Assembly (NCBI GenBank): GCA_021740905.1
Contig: JAIOYV010000018.1
Span: 16,491 to 80,490, forward strand
Source of the DNA: Bacteroidales bacterium
GTDB lineage: Bacteria; Bacteroidota; Bacteroidia; Bacteroidales; M50B96
Length of the DNA stretch: 64,000 nucleotides
Reading direction: 5' to 3'
Shown here one piece after another: positions 43,501-48,028 of this stretch. Position numbers and translations under genes: made by a program. Position 1 is the stretch's first letter, and each line of letters starts with the position of its first letter. The notes below the pieces were generated by a model. It made no database searches. It worked only from the letters and a program-made list of their open reading frames with translations, and was not told where the DNA came from.

Positions 43501-44426
43501 CTGTGGGGATGATCGTTGTTCCCGAAATTACCGGGATAATTGTTCCTGCAGGTTGGAGCATGATAGGCTATCTGCGTACAACACCCGGTCCATTAGAAAG
43601 CATGCTAAGTTCGATCCAGTCCAATATTATCATCATGAAGGACGAAAATGGCTTGGTTTATTGGCCGATATGGGGCCTGAATTTAATTGGTACCATGCAA
43701 CCTGGCGAAGGCTATCAAATAAAACTTGATGCCCAGTCTACCCTTTTATATCCGCCAAATACTATCCCTGTTTCTAAGATTGAGGTTCAACATGAGCTTC
43801 CGGTCTATTACAACCAAACCTGCAATACCGGTAATAATATGACCCTCGGGATTCCTTTATTCGTATGGGCAAACCCACCTATTTATGGCGATGAAGTGGC
43901 TGTTTTTACTCATTCGGGATTGATGGTTGGTTCTGCCAAATTCAGGGGAGGCCACCTGGCCATTCCAATTTGGGGCGATGATGAACTCACTGCAACAATC
44001 GATGGAATAAGCGAAGGAGCTGATTTTACATTGCGGCACTGGAGTAATTTGTCGGGACAAGAATCGCAGATAGTTGTGGAATCCTGGATTGAAGGAGGTA
44101 ATTCGTATGAACGGAATAAAATATCAGTAGTAGGAAAACTGCAAATTCAGGAAGACCCAAATACGTATGCCTTATTTCAAAACATACCTAATCCTTTTAA
44201 AGAGGAAACCGAATTTGGGTTTTATCTACCTGTCGAAACAGAGGTGGAGCTTGCCATTTACAATTTGTTGGGCAAAAAGGTTGAGGTGGTTTTCACTGGA
44301 AATCTAAACAAGGGGAATCATAGAATTCTGTATAAACCTGATTTATTACGATCAGGTACATATTATTATTCATTGCAAACCTGTGAGTTCTTCGATACTA
44401 AGAAGATGGTGATTATTAGGAAGTAG
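22518..44426 (+). CDS. Giant multidomain T9SS-sorted surface protein, 7302 aa
   Basis: One frame of 21.9 kb without a stop. Domains in order, with approximate residues: signal peptide 1-26; PKD 80-178 (YYWDFGDGTQ); alpha/alpha-toroid of squalene-cyclase type 178-521; Ig-like strands 525-845; carboxypeptidase-regulatory-like 846-932; CARDB 935-1045; beta-rich region to ~1430; sialidase-like beta-propeller 1430-1825; four CARDB 1844-2280; LamG 2343-2545; proprotein-convertase P domain 2555-2696; HYDIN/choice-of-anchor-D 2758-2860; YVTN propeller 2865-3211; HYDIN 3272-3375; LamG 3422-3635; HYDIN 3702-3805; a Gly-rich region 3995-4190; HYDIN 4272-4375; LamG 4428-4638; two choice-of-anchor-J/MAM-like domains 4755-4901 and 5016-5161; HYDIN 5225-5328; YVTN propeller 5372-5661; HYDIN 5735-5832; YVTN propeller 5875-6165; BACON 6231-6328; PKD/Ig-like repeats 6330-6690; BACON 6695-6788; and a T9SS type A sorting domain 7211-7302. 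The modules fit a very long cell-surface adhesin or matrix protein. No protease or glycosidase active site was recognised. The toroid fold matches the gene just upstream. A TonB-dependent receptor gene follows after 94 bases. Confidence 0.9.
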   Translation: MKKNFICCVLTLAALCFLSLNPVLSQSTKQTQNSVLSTAQNLLQEYNYTPPTQGMLGTATQTPEESWEEYYSQLNSTKSTTTTYPMTVKVMPTYYVWPNQSFILWGNVKWDGGFSGSGTYYWDFGDGTQSTPATISNVKYMSASHSYANYATYTATLHVTDNQGLTESQSVSIRVVLNERETRRKRAIEDGLRYLYLQQYADGHWYGNYSYAPAPEVAATGLALLSFEENGHQPWNSPDHDIYKEVVQKGFQYLWGEIERNTISNQTYGNPDGDGNGYGYHFSGSRSSYADPTALAAIVTSNSPNQVITNGPSWVQGQTYLQVVQNLVDEIAWSQSETGNGRGGWRYDITGANAGDADMSTTQWPVLGLLFAESWGITAPSFVRNELANFSSYAQNADGHYGYTGPGDGFYMSRQGSGAICLYYRGLGPGNSQYDNMINYYINHYTVDDGYSGKYGLYALYKGLWFYGLLNQNIGSHTWWNDYVDLLTSTQGTSGDWPGSWGSNALNTGFSILVLTPKIIVPNDILNVDITVINKDKFPKIAVTADITSYGLPLPSLTAQSFTLTENGNLQSVHVEYVDNQYILSYTTDEPNLFVGNRNVFVEVTTELYDEVQQQNVTVSNYGTSFYVLSTPPVINRTAATIALSNQINAPGVDFIIEAYIEDYYEPYLQSASIFYRPSNSGTGFVEVPMYQQSGSLWRGYIPGNASQTPGIDYYISATDGSNTSYKPTSSADVFPYQIPVENLLPVITHTPVLFGVQGLDVSITATATDNTTNLTAVNLHYRGMGQQYWEFTTMSLVSGSTYQGTIPGAYFLIEGCEYYISATDNFNLIGYSGFIDCPFQIVPNNLGNLKGTITNAQTGTPIPNVTVSLQTGGTLVQTVTSGEDGSYTFYGVQPGTYTAKAQKLGYITSTSGNLAVASSQETTYNFALNLNNTVDVALANIAKTTTLDPLDPLLLNINLINLGAQDAQNVKVAVYSEDITLAHPPMVQLGTIIIPSLEALQSHTAQSSWLPASDYVRITAEIDPDDIYSELDELNNIKSVEFAFTPPTITDVVALIDENPSPSIIGKFMSGIENNMNTFTATVTDPEGIATIKKVIFQFGNTITLEDTDGSDGWSVEVDMGIFPSNDIQLKVLAYDITNLASAKMIKTIDMYAPPPWLSKFQQTGPYYFEDGMFKNTLKLKNLQTGNSDMFNFSHTLYQGMKLIGSLQNEFDGGIEVEVGFPVDDSHAPYMKGGFKLAQEVLGREVGSADADITFVLASDYTLQNISYTFSEDVILFRDQYTSYVETGIPGLQVILGIGFEIFAGLTFEASSATNLTNYTVTFSPYIGGAIHGTVGLQILYGLARGEATVSPTLQINFDLVYNSNNGFGSDLNGEFEVRYNLMISFFWGLWKDDIISGTWGPWSLGNNKMNVVMVLDTTLAIPQVLPYPQVRTDSYGNLAVIWVTDKDTLKSEIDPELAFSYKTVTGNWSTPVDIESNDYFESCPDISFMHNDSVVAVWVRNSISKTQATGMSNITMYDILNAQDIYYAIYDTVNGWGTSAPVISDAAGSYYSDGVPSVDFNSASQGLVLWTRSSNNTNPFQAGAMDIYYSVWSGSSWSTPAILVNNANSNFEPIVRFNHAGTSALAVWKTDVDGLPQTPTDNELAYSMWNGTSWSAAQSFTSNALNEYDPVIAALSNGDFVCSWIEEEMDNTSQHRQCRVMANLYSAMGSQWGTPELVYTDSFTLEKPVLNIDTRNIAGLLWKGTNGTQTDLFFSAKDYANGSLWTTPGIMTDDAVSDWMSTATIDAFNNMHYIDFKFDLDENGSQTVAGPNIMNLMSASNNNPVTGTLDTGLTYLTYMLNPDLEITDEDIYLMPVTSIEEGDSLQLVVNYHNISAVPINGFTVDLYQNGALVLSLTDSLLGTTSDSLVWDFIVSAGLHHFEVFLDSANVVAEVDDTNNDAAFTLLVASDLMAENLNTSNPTPVQGEVIQLSANIRNLQGADANNIIARFFDGSTQIGSDIVIDSLLIGDTVSISANYTVAAGLRDLSAVVNPDSLITEVSLENNAANLQLDVRPDLAVYQSDISFNDVDSFVITTFTVYNIGGSYAANVPVQLWNGDPIAPTSLMITQLMVDTIFEQDNAVLTYNWMAPFGMTELFVVVDPANTIEEKSWQNNQFSIQYVRVEKPDLSISQIQLNPAEVQQYHPLEMAVSVSNTGNANAVSVQVRCYDGNPLLTGVEIANSSIAYINGGSSVTKTLSWDVDDATLGLHDIYVYVDPNDIIIELDETNNLSNSPITVVADTTSPVLASVPVDYYVSVESGSTLNQSLTLYNNGNSTLNYSIATELLPDSILTMNNPGNGAGKSAWFDGSGDYVTTADIDLAKFTLEAWIYLTPGFATTENCILSKWYYYNDNVREFLFALRSGNYMRLNYSSTGGNEFYLDSPTGLFEEYQWYHVAATIDSQMVRLYVNDQIVAETVWENVITSNGTGNVVIGRYNTSWDFHGQIDEVRIWDYARNQAEIASTMNSELSGNEPGLVAYWTMDNHFLDLTGNGANGTPYGNVYFKESEAPIGSANYEYTASGLPKTIGPNANAVTESSILVSDNYPVGDLNLMLDITHGSLLDMSIELISPTGTVLSLISTGSISGTELDSTILNDEALNYISTGSSPFASTYKLNSNLLSIFDNEPVEGTWTLRITDHINGDGGSLNFWKMMIRKAGPAWLQVSPLEGSIAAGANEVLNVDFISGNLTPGEYFANIMVNSNDPVTPEYIIPTSTTISGNPELMLAMDTLDFDTAFVGFSNTISLGIANVGNGLANITNVQFATLNFSANPTSFNIPVGETYYLDVLFHPDGTGFDEDVMTIVSNDQPRTAVVQGIGLQPPAMTVAPMAYSDSLSTGETSTHNMLISNSGEYRLDYHTQARVVANSSYNHIIYVANRNSNSVSAIDVLADSIIGTITVPYAPVRLTLNPDASILWMSYDNSAVVSFIQVSEFYNPLAAVQDIGVAGTQTSGVAISINNDGISHGYAYVGNPAMNTLDRINLTNAQVETFSATNVDPVDVLMAPNGIDLFVLSSSYLHVFNTYTEEFTQIATGYNTGYGLAISPDGKWLYTTDRYYVRRYNAETYQYINNINLLNYGREISLSPDGELLAVADLNNSYVRFLDNELNLLATVTNINHPTGLEISEDNMYCYVSERDDDEVNRILLNTFEIDTTWNIPVGDYPLGVALPRSIVAPWAYAEPDTNSVDSLQSFNGDMIFDASGLRNGNYEAELWISSNDPYQPKIIADLNLEVTEAPYIHVDPEALIFPDTILTGLTDTLTFMVYNEGYDTLIVTDIQNTNSVFSLDMSAFTLAPTDSHKVTVVFTPDTTAFEQDVITILNNDDTRQIPVEAHGLLAPILTLSATTIDQTLQVGGSATQTFNISNMGYSNLEFAVQMTDYSNNPNKSALFDGSGDYITIPDNDSLDVVGHEITVEAWVKCTSFSGDLRCVLGKIDWSVTTNWSYNMHITDVGALHFNFANTSGTQFPQYSTQHLSTNTWYHVAATYDGSFIRLYIDGTEVLSSAASGDFRQNTYPVRIGSWYTSDPNYFNGRIDEVRIWHTVRSQAEIQGTAQTRLIGNEPGLVGYWNFDGTNPWTDGAGFAANGTTSGNATTTLVDLELLPTWLAWSGKDAAGLLPGEMDTIIFDFNANNLIGGVYPANMRINSNDPQNQMVDVPITLTVHGQAIVSLSTDSLNFGTVYVGKSSVLEFDITNTGDDTLHVYNILGLPVYTMTPSNFYVLVGQTQTVSVQFTPQAAMNYNTVLSIVSDDPNAPSVNVFADGLMPPIIAVAPTTLSDTLSMGDQGNHTLLISNTGGSDLNFSFNSNQFGTGVDGPLTVGTGQTYYTDNVKSKVAWNNPSGQNTIWVSNVSGFGAGDEVLIITMQDNDTNLTQNLAGQFETRFVDAIDGNLLILDNDLQNTYNQSDTVKHQIIKIPQFTDVTVDGTMTCADWNGQTGGVLFFRANGTLTVNASGAISVVAKGYRGGAAVPRGFGVAYQGESILGQGTNTSGANLSGGGPGSPGYGGGYGISGEGSSGGVCYGTNTLERLYLGSGGGSGNAGTNDNCGSGGGFGGDGGGILVVKAANVVVDGIITASGGDGTNPPYTSCTCDDDNGGGGGGSGGSLMLSANSLVNNNLVRFSGGIGKEAYSENGAYGCGYQGTKYDGGLGRAVICSPVYYNNGTVDSTALEGILASQLPYFINFSPAQATVPLGSSQLVDVTIDASYLDAGLYNSDIEIMSNDIINPIYTIPLSLLVDSAIALVVDPSLNFDDTYVGSTSSLPFILKNTGTDTLEITDINSSEVAIFQVSDTALVIPQNGEDTVWVTFSPDTVLFYTETMSILSNDPTDPQKDVMLTGQGITDPDIYYSYMSSGSFTKPQNDSATFQLIVKNTGGSDMTYSLSSVDKLSSKPGMAAKFDGNGDYVEILDNPSLDLEGNSMSVEAWVNVYSLTSTSQCVIGKIDWSTTTDWSYNMHITSTGALHFNVANTNNETFPTYSGDIIQPNTWYHVVGTYDGAFVRLYVDGVEVGVRYAYGNIRQNSYPLHIGAWHSGGPNYFKGEIDELRIWDYALTSEEIQTRANTSLGGIDPGLAAYWNFNYDAWEDLTGNSLVGTPNGNAQVIASNAPLSIFDVVSFSSNGGILAPNQQDNLQVTFRTGNLAFGNYPADFIIESNDPVDSVVTFTNNFTVTPSDIYLAQTSVNVDVALADSISQTFNIANTGLSPLTGHIYLNIADSLANIINKDFDNGVWNDLFTDGGTGGTIGTSTSYYHSSLRSMRIYAADADRYITTSNLIVHDRLILDSWYRIITSEGGCDYRIYWQVNGGGFNLLFDTPDNTTMGWTNYYIDLSSYVSEGDVVQFRFFSNIYSTSTSNDQFDVYIDDIKIELSSVDECFAINQSTFTIPPLSNQDFTLSFNSLDLPVNTYSLGMTIISNDPDEDTLLVPVSMFVPSPEIYVNPDEFYITMYSGDTTSRGFNLGNTGYLSELHGEIVPVIPADISGIIDNFDDGVWNDFWTASGSGGSVGTTTSQYHSSPRSLRIYAADNDKYVTSDPITISHRLKISFWYRITTSEGGCDFKLYWQKNGGGYVELFNTADNTTYGWTYYENDLSSEVAEDDVVEFRMFSNIYSTGSSNDQQDTYIDDVRIALGNVLVLDERYFHIPAGVTDTNTVFVNAKDFAPGAYTFNIHFNSNDVVTPDFIMPIYLTINDAAAIWVSDDTLWFGQQFVGGQVPLTLTVYNNGSDTLEINNVQINGTFSYTGTYSGVVLPGNSLEYQVLFEPNAIQAEQGVISFTSNDPTNYVKYVVLIGEGISAPDIIVSPDPLEFSAQTQDNIIQSVTVSNLGGNNLEYEFYSRMKTDSAMWHYAYLVNHIAGTMSIVDLNAMSSSTLTGYNTNPYVIDMTRDGKYCWITNTAHSKISIYNLETGILKTITGVGTDRRGVAFSPNDSIAYVADMANNRIEVYNTNSLALIATFSTNIADPQWVDITPDGHFLYISDTGTDKVIVMNTEDYTEYATISGLVDPWGIELSPDGNWFAVRDGDYVQVGSTATNSFVGSFFVDNPRTPKWSPNSRLIYVGSNDDYKVHIFETDSFTMVKEFDLAYKPWSVEITEDEKYLVATCYDNDRLAVINLETDAINYLVVGDGPTTVTTFRTKQPIWIEDISLMQDTLIPLATDNVDITFNTTEISGGDYYAELVFETNDPASAKFNHDIIMHHNSGVPFLYAENTIDFEEVYIGYPETYQLVIKNTGTLNLSITSAVASPLEFTTPALNLVLEPDSSAIVPVICNPGLVGALNGTLTFTTNAGNTGITLLADAMDAPEVSLNPTSVLKNMVSDETSSSTVVFENSGGSNLEYSTRAGMHRDKYVIGNDAKDKILIWNSATNTLDSVSLPYSGPWRMKYSPDGNQLWITFEDAGRVIVLDAYSYSQLANIYVQGTRTSGVAFNPAGSIAYVGNWSQSRIEIIDAHSFVWDGSITGSVSYPKELVSNPDGSKLFVSNQNNDDLVVIDLMTNTVLSAIDGYSTGYDLAISPDGNYVYWVDLYYVNKFDVDSNAIVQTSANLGELRGITISEDGATVYVCAYTNDKVVGLETTGLTQVSQYTGILNPWDVALSFDESQLLVTASSLNRVAVFDVATAARQYCDLGASDFDFRDIVVPERISWLDYSLFDATLAAGGVNNLQFDFNTLDMPVGVYFAEYGIYSNDPVNPEVYLPITLNVTGLASPYISVSPGSLTIPYFGDTIEFVVSNSGTGILNWAASVNSQWMQILGDHTGGEGDTLTLACALNPGINRSGLLVFTSADAGNSPQIITINQEAYLEPIFTAGSTEICFDGQVVFSEASTGIISGYLWNFGTDAVPATATTAGPHTVGYTSTGFKTISLTVFHATGASEILTMTDYVEVNPLPVMTLGNDLEICDDETTTLYPGYYYQYLWSDNSANQSLVVSETGTYSLTVTEMNGCSSTDDVYVLVHNLPMPNLGSDIEICDGQTSLLFAGLFDSYIWSNGSTNQTILAGVQDTYSVTVTDQNGCDNNDDVFVTVHTLPIANTGADQTICEGTCATLTGTGGINYSWSNGGTGQTNVVCPVVSTQYTLTVEDGNSCTNTDQVMISVNPMPYVYLGPDTMINPGASLLLNAGAGYMLYLWNTGATTQTIMASTSGTYLVNVLDTNSCNNSDDINIIVSNDTTLPILSVSPLMANISAAGGYFNFNIANTGSGQLNWQAIAAEPWIHINNPSGTGYSYLIATIDQNLGVARVGTITIYAPLAFNSPQTIVITQIAGNYPPWTVVNTGINHSLFIPSSVVPQINNSPVAIGDFVGIFFTDSLGGIHCGGYEAYTGQNILVTAWCDDDQTSIKDGFSTGEAFSWKIWHASNGQEYNAVATYMAPPLMPNEGYFYPNGMSGLLSLESVNEQFQVINLPEGWSFFSTYIDMFEPNIDSMMQPIVQEVLIAKDGNGMVYWPLFSLNMLGDIDIGEGYQIKMNSTQTVTAVGMIVVPEITGIIVPAGWSMIGYLRTTPGPLESMLSSIQSNIIIMKDENGLVYWPIWGLNLIGTMQPGEGYQIKLDAQSTLLYPPNTIPVSKIEVQHELPVYYNQTCNTGNNMTLGIPLFVWANPPIYGDEVAVFTHSGLMVGSAKFRGGHLAIPIWGDDELTATIDGISEGADFTLRHWSNLSGQESQIVVESWIEGGNSYERNKISVVGKLQIQEDPNTYALFQNIPNPFKEETEFGFYLPVETEVELAIYNLLGKKVEVVFTGNLNKGNHRILYKPDLLRSGTYYYSLQTCEFFDTKKMVIIRK

Positions 44427-44520
44427 TTCCCAGTTGGCGGTCTTCAGTCCGCAGTCCGCAAGTTCCATATTGGCGGCTGTGGACTGCCGACAGCCTACTT
44501 GTTCTTTAAAATGTCAAGTT

Positions 44521-46866
44521 ATGAGATTATTGAGAGCGATATTTTTTCTGATCACCTCAATGCTGCTTCCTGTGATTTCTTTTGAAGCAGAGATTGAAGG
44601 CTGGGTGTATAGCTCAACCACGCGTGAACCGGTCGCTTCAGCCAATGTGGTAATTGAAGGGATTGAAGTCGGAACCATTACCGATTCAAACGGTTTTTTT
44701 ATGCTGAGGACCGAAACCGTTGGCAGGCAAAAAATTTCTTTCAGACATATTGCGTATCGCATTGAATCCTACCAAATAGTACTGGATGAAAAGGATATAA
44801 GGAAATTGTATGTCTATCTTGAACCGGTCTCGGTGAATATTGATGAAGTTACTGTGACTTCCACCCGCACTGAAAAAATACCCTTTAATAGTGCAGCGAC
44901 CATCTATACCGTCTCATCTGCGAAAATCCGAAACGGGAATCTAACAAGAACAACTCCCGAATCGCTGAATGAGGTTCCGGGGGTGATGGTGCAAAAAACC
45001 TCTAACGGGCAAGGTTCGCCCTATATCAGAGGGTTTACGGGCTACCGTACCCTGTGCATGGTCGATGGCATTAGGCTGAATAACTCTGTCTTTCGTGACG
45101 GGCCAAACCAATATTGGAATACCATCGACAATCTGTCAATCGGTAAAATGGAAATGATTAAAGGCCCAAACTCAGTTTTGTATGGCAGCGATGCCATTGG
45201 TGGGGCATTAAATGTGTTTACTGAAAATCCTGCCTGGTATGGAGATGGGTTTCAATGGAAGCGAAAAGTATATTACCGCTTTAGCAGCGCTGAGAATGCC
45301 CATGTTGCCAGAGGTGTGATTAACGGTAGTTTGAATGACCGTTTTGCATTCATTTTTGGATATTCCTACAAAAACTTTGGGGACGTGGTTGCAGGAGGAG
45401 CAACCGGAACACAGCCCAAAACTGGTTATGACGAGTGGGATGCTGATCTGAAAATGGAATACAAAATCAATGAGACCTGCAGACTAATAGGAGTTCATCA
45501 GAATGTGAGCCAGGATGATGTGTGGCGCACTCATAAAACGAATTATGGCATTAGTTGGGAAGGCACAACCATCGGAAATGAAAAAAAACGGGCACTTGAC
45601 CAAGGACGGCAACTGAGCTATCTTCAATTTCAAAAAAGCGATCTTGGAGTTGTTGCTGACAAGCTAATAATAACCCTTTCGTATCAGGTACAATCTGAAG
45701 AACAGGATCGAATTAAGAAAGATGACAAGAGCGATATTTCCGGTTTTGATGTCAATACGCTCGGATCACTTATCCAAATGGATAAAAAAACCAAGTTGGG
45801 AAAATGGACCTGGGGATTGGAATATTATCGCGACCGCGTAAACTCGTATCTCCGAAAATACAAGGCTGATGGCTCCCTCGATAAAATTATGGCACAAGGT
45901 CCAATAGCCGATGATTCGTTCTATTGTCTGACCGGATTATTTGCCCAAAACGATTTTAAAGTAACCGATCTTTTCGATGTGGTGATAGGAGCGAGGTACA
46001 ATTACATTAATCTTCATGCCGGAAAGCTTATCTATCCTTCATCAGAAGAAATTATCTCCTTGAATAAATACTGGCAGGCTTTTGTTGGGAGTGCAAGGTT
46101 GATGTATTTCTTTGGCCATCATAACAAACATCGCTTATATGGTGGAGTTTCACAGGGATTCCGGGCACCTAATTTATCCGACCTGTCCCGGTTTGATTCG
46201 GCCCGGAGCGATGAATTTGAAATTGCAGCTCCCGATTTAAAACCGGAGAAATTTCTGTCCTACGAATTGGGCTATAAATCGCAGATTGAAAAATTAAACC
46301 TGTTGGTTTCCGGCTATTATACCGATATCGATGACATGATTGTCCGGACACCTACAGGCAATATGAACGAAGACGAAGAAAAAGAGATTACCAAGATGAA
46401 TGCAAGCAATGGCTTTGTATATGGTTTTGAAGCTGCCTTTGATTGGAGTTTTTCAGACTTCAAAGCCTGGGGAAATTTAGGATGGATGGATGGAGAAATT
46501 GAATCCTATATTACTTCGGAACCTGTCAAAGAAATAGAGCCTTTGTCGCGTATGATGCCACTATGCACCCAGTATGGTTTGCGTTATCAGCCCAAATCAA
46601 AAAATTTCTGGGTAGAAGGTTTTGTTGTTTCTGCTGCCAAGCAAAACAAATTGGCTTATTCAGATACCCAGGATACACAACGCATACCACCTGGAGGAAC
46701 ACCCAGATATACCGTATGCAATTTACGTGCAGGCCTGACATTTATTCAAGTCTTAAACCTAAGCATATCATTCGAAAACATTGCGAATAAAAATTACAGA
46801 ATACACGGTTCAGGTCTAAATAATCCCGGAAGGAATTTAGTCGTTGGGGTATGTTTGGAATTTTAG
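44521..46866 (+). CDS. TonB-dependent outer-membrane receptor, 781 aa
   Basis: TonB-dependent receptors import metal chelates, cofactors or oligosaccharides through a plugged beta-barrel. The ATG at 44521 gives a signal peptide (MRLLRAIFFLITSMLLPVISF); an in-frame TTG 87 bases earlier is rejected. Residues ~23-105 are a carboxypeptidase-regulatory-like domain (GWVYSSTTREPVASANVVIEG), typical of this phylum. The plug follows (TSTRTEKIPFNSAATIYTV, GVMVQKTSNGQGSPYIRGFTGYRTLCMVDGIRLNN), then a barrel ending in ...VVGVCLEF. The Phe end and the plug subtype resemble hemin/vitamin or siderophore receptors more than SusC, and no SusD gene is adjacent. The substrate is unknown. Confidence 0.9.
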   Translation: MRLLRAIFFLITSMLLPVISFEAEIEGWVYSSTTREPVASANVVIEGIEVGTITDSNGFFMLRTETVGRQKISFRHIAYRIESYQIVLDEKDIRKLYVYLEPVSVNIDEVTVTSTRTEKIPFNSAATIYTVSSAKIRNGNLTRTTPESLNEVPGVMVQKTSNGQGSPYIRGFTGYRTLCMVDGIRLNNSVFRDGPNQYWNTIDNLSIGKMEMIKGPNSVLYGSDAIGGALNVFTENPAWYGDGFQWKRKVYYRFSSAENAHVARGVINGSLNDRFAFIFGYSYKNFGDVVAGGATGTQPKTGYDEWDADLKMEYKINETCRLIGVHQNVSQDDVWRTHKTNYGISWEGTTIGNEKKRALDQGRQLSYLQFQKSDLGVVADKLIITLSYQVQSEEQDRIKKDDKSDISGFDVNTLGSLIQMDKKTKLGKWTWGLEYYRDRVNSYLRKYKADGSLDKIMAQGPIADDSFYCLTGLFAQNDFKVTDLFDVVIGARYNYINLHAGKLIYPSSEEIISLNKYWQAFVGSARLMYFFGHHNKHRLYGGVSQGFRAPNLSDLSRFDSARSDEFEIAAPDLKPEKFLSYELGYKSQIEKLNLLVSGYYTDIDDMIVRTPTGNMNEDEEKEITKMNASNGFVYGFEAAFDWSFSDFKAWGNLGWMDGEIESYITSEPVKEIEPLSRMMPLCTQYGLRYQPKSKNFWVEGFVVSAAKQNKLAYSDTQDTQRIPPGGTPRYTVCNLRAGLTFIQVLNLSISFENIANKNYRIHGSGLNNPGRNLVVGVCLEF

Positions 46867-46929
46867 TCAATAGTACTTTAATATAATTAATCATTGTCCT
46901 GGTATCATTCAAACAATTTCGATCTCCTC

Positions 46930-47892
46930 CTAAAATCTCTTTGTATGGGCATGGCAATAAGGTTCATGCCCGTTTTCTTTGTAATAATCCTGGTGATACG
47001 CTTCGGCTTTCCAGAATTCCGTGGCCGGCGAAACCTGAGTAACTACCTTGTAGCCTTTGCCTTTTAAAATGTCAATGAGTTCAAGTGTAACATTCTTTTG
47101 CTCCTCATTCGTATAGAAAATCTCCGAGCGGTATTGGTCGCCCCTGTCCGGCCCCTGCCGATTGAGCTGTGTTGGGTCGTGGATTTCGAAAAACAACATG
47201 GCCAATTTTCGAAAGGATATTTTTTGAGGATCGAAAACCACTCGCACTACTTCGGCATGTCCTGTGGTATGGTTGCAAACATCACGGTACGAAGGATTTT
47301 GGACTTTCCCTCCCATGTATCCCGCATCGGTTGAGATTACTCCGGCTTCTTGTTGCAGATAATATTCCACACCCCAGAAACACCCTCCGGCAAAATAAGC
47401 GGTGTCGGTTTTGGCTTCCACTTTTGTTCCTGCCGGGATAAATTCCAGCGAAATAGAGTTTACACAATGACGGGTGTTTTTCTCGGTAAAACCTTCGCCC
47501 GTAAACACATGACCCAGGTGCGCACCACAGTGATTACAGAGAATTTCGGTGCGTCTGCCATCGGCATCGGGTACATGTTTCACAGCCCCTTTTATTTCAT
47601 CATCGAAGCTGGGCCAGCCACAACCTGAGTCAAACTTGCTGTCCGAAATATACAATGGAGTGCCGCAGCGTTTGCATGAGTATGTCCCTTTTTCGTAAAA
47701 CTTATCGTATTTGCCTGTGTGGGGCATTTCGGTTCCTTTATGTACGATCACCCTTTCTTCTGCAGGAGTGAGTTCGCGATATTTATTTTCTTTCATGTTT
47801 ACTTCATCAGTTTTTGAGTGCATGTTGCCTTGCGAGCAAGCCATATTTAGTCCTAACAGAAAGATTATTATTATGTTTACTGTCTTTTTCAT
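46930..47892 (-). CDS. msrBA: Methionine sulfoxide reductase B-A fusion, exported, 320 aa
   Basis: MsrA reduces the S and MsrB the R sulfoxide of methionine. The MsrB domain comes first (residues ~37-152), with zinc ligands in CKRCG (73, 76) and CNHCG (119, 122) and the catalytic Cys143 in TRHCVNS. The MsrA domain follows (~164-318) with its catalytic Cys171 in GGCFWG and GYMGG...NPSYRDVCNHTTGHAE. Both active sites look complete. The ATG at 47892 is preferred over an in-frame GTG at 47916, giving a hydrophobic N-terminus ending MAC, which may be a lipobox but is not canonical. It is thus probably an exported repair enzyme protecting surface or periplasmic proteins. It stands alone. Confidence 0.93.
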   Translation of the reverse strand: MKKTVNIIIIFLLGLNMACSQGNMHSKTDEVNMKENKYRELTPAEERVIVHKGTEMPHTGKYDKFYEKGTYSCKRCGTPLYISDSKFDSGCGWPSFDDEIKGAVKHVPDADGRRTEILCNHCGAHLGHVFTGEGFTEKNTRHCVNSISLEFIPAGTKVEAKTDTAYFAGGCFWGVEYYLQQEAGVISTDAGYMGGKVQNPSYRDVCNHTTGHAEVVRVVFDPQKISFRKLAMLFFEIHDPTQLNRQGPDRGDQYRSEIFYTNEEQKNVTLELIDILKGKGYKVVTQVSPATEFWKAEAYHQDYYKENGHEPYCHAHTKRF

Positions 47893-48028
47893 TTTGCCTG
47901 GTTTTTTATTAAACACCTACTATTTTCATATTTAACAAGGAAAATCGGTTTTTGATTTCAAGATTAACTTTTTTTTGAGATCTCAACCGAAAATCCTTGT
48001 TTCACTTTTGAATCATGAAAAGTAAGAA

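Noticed and set aside
44521..46866. SusC-type glycan importer of a polysaccharide utilisation locus
   Set aside because: There is no SusD-like gene, no glycoside hydrolase and no SusC-length barrel (about 1000 residues); the plug is more like cofactor or siderophore receptors.
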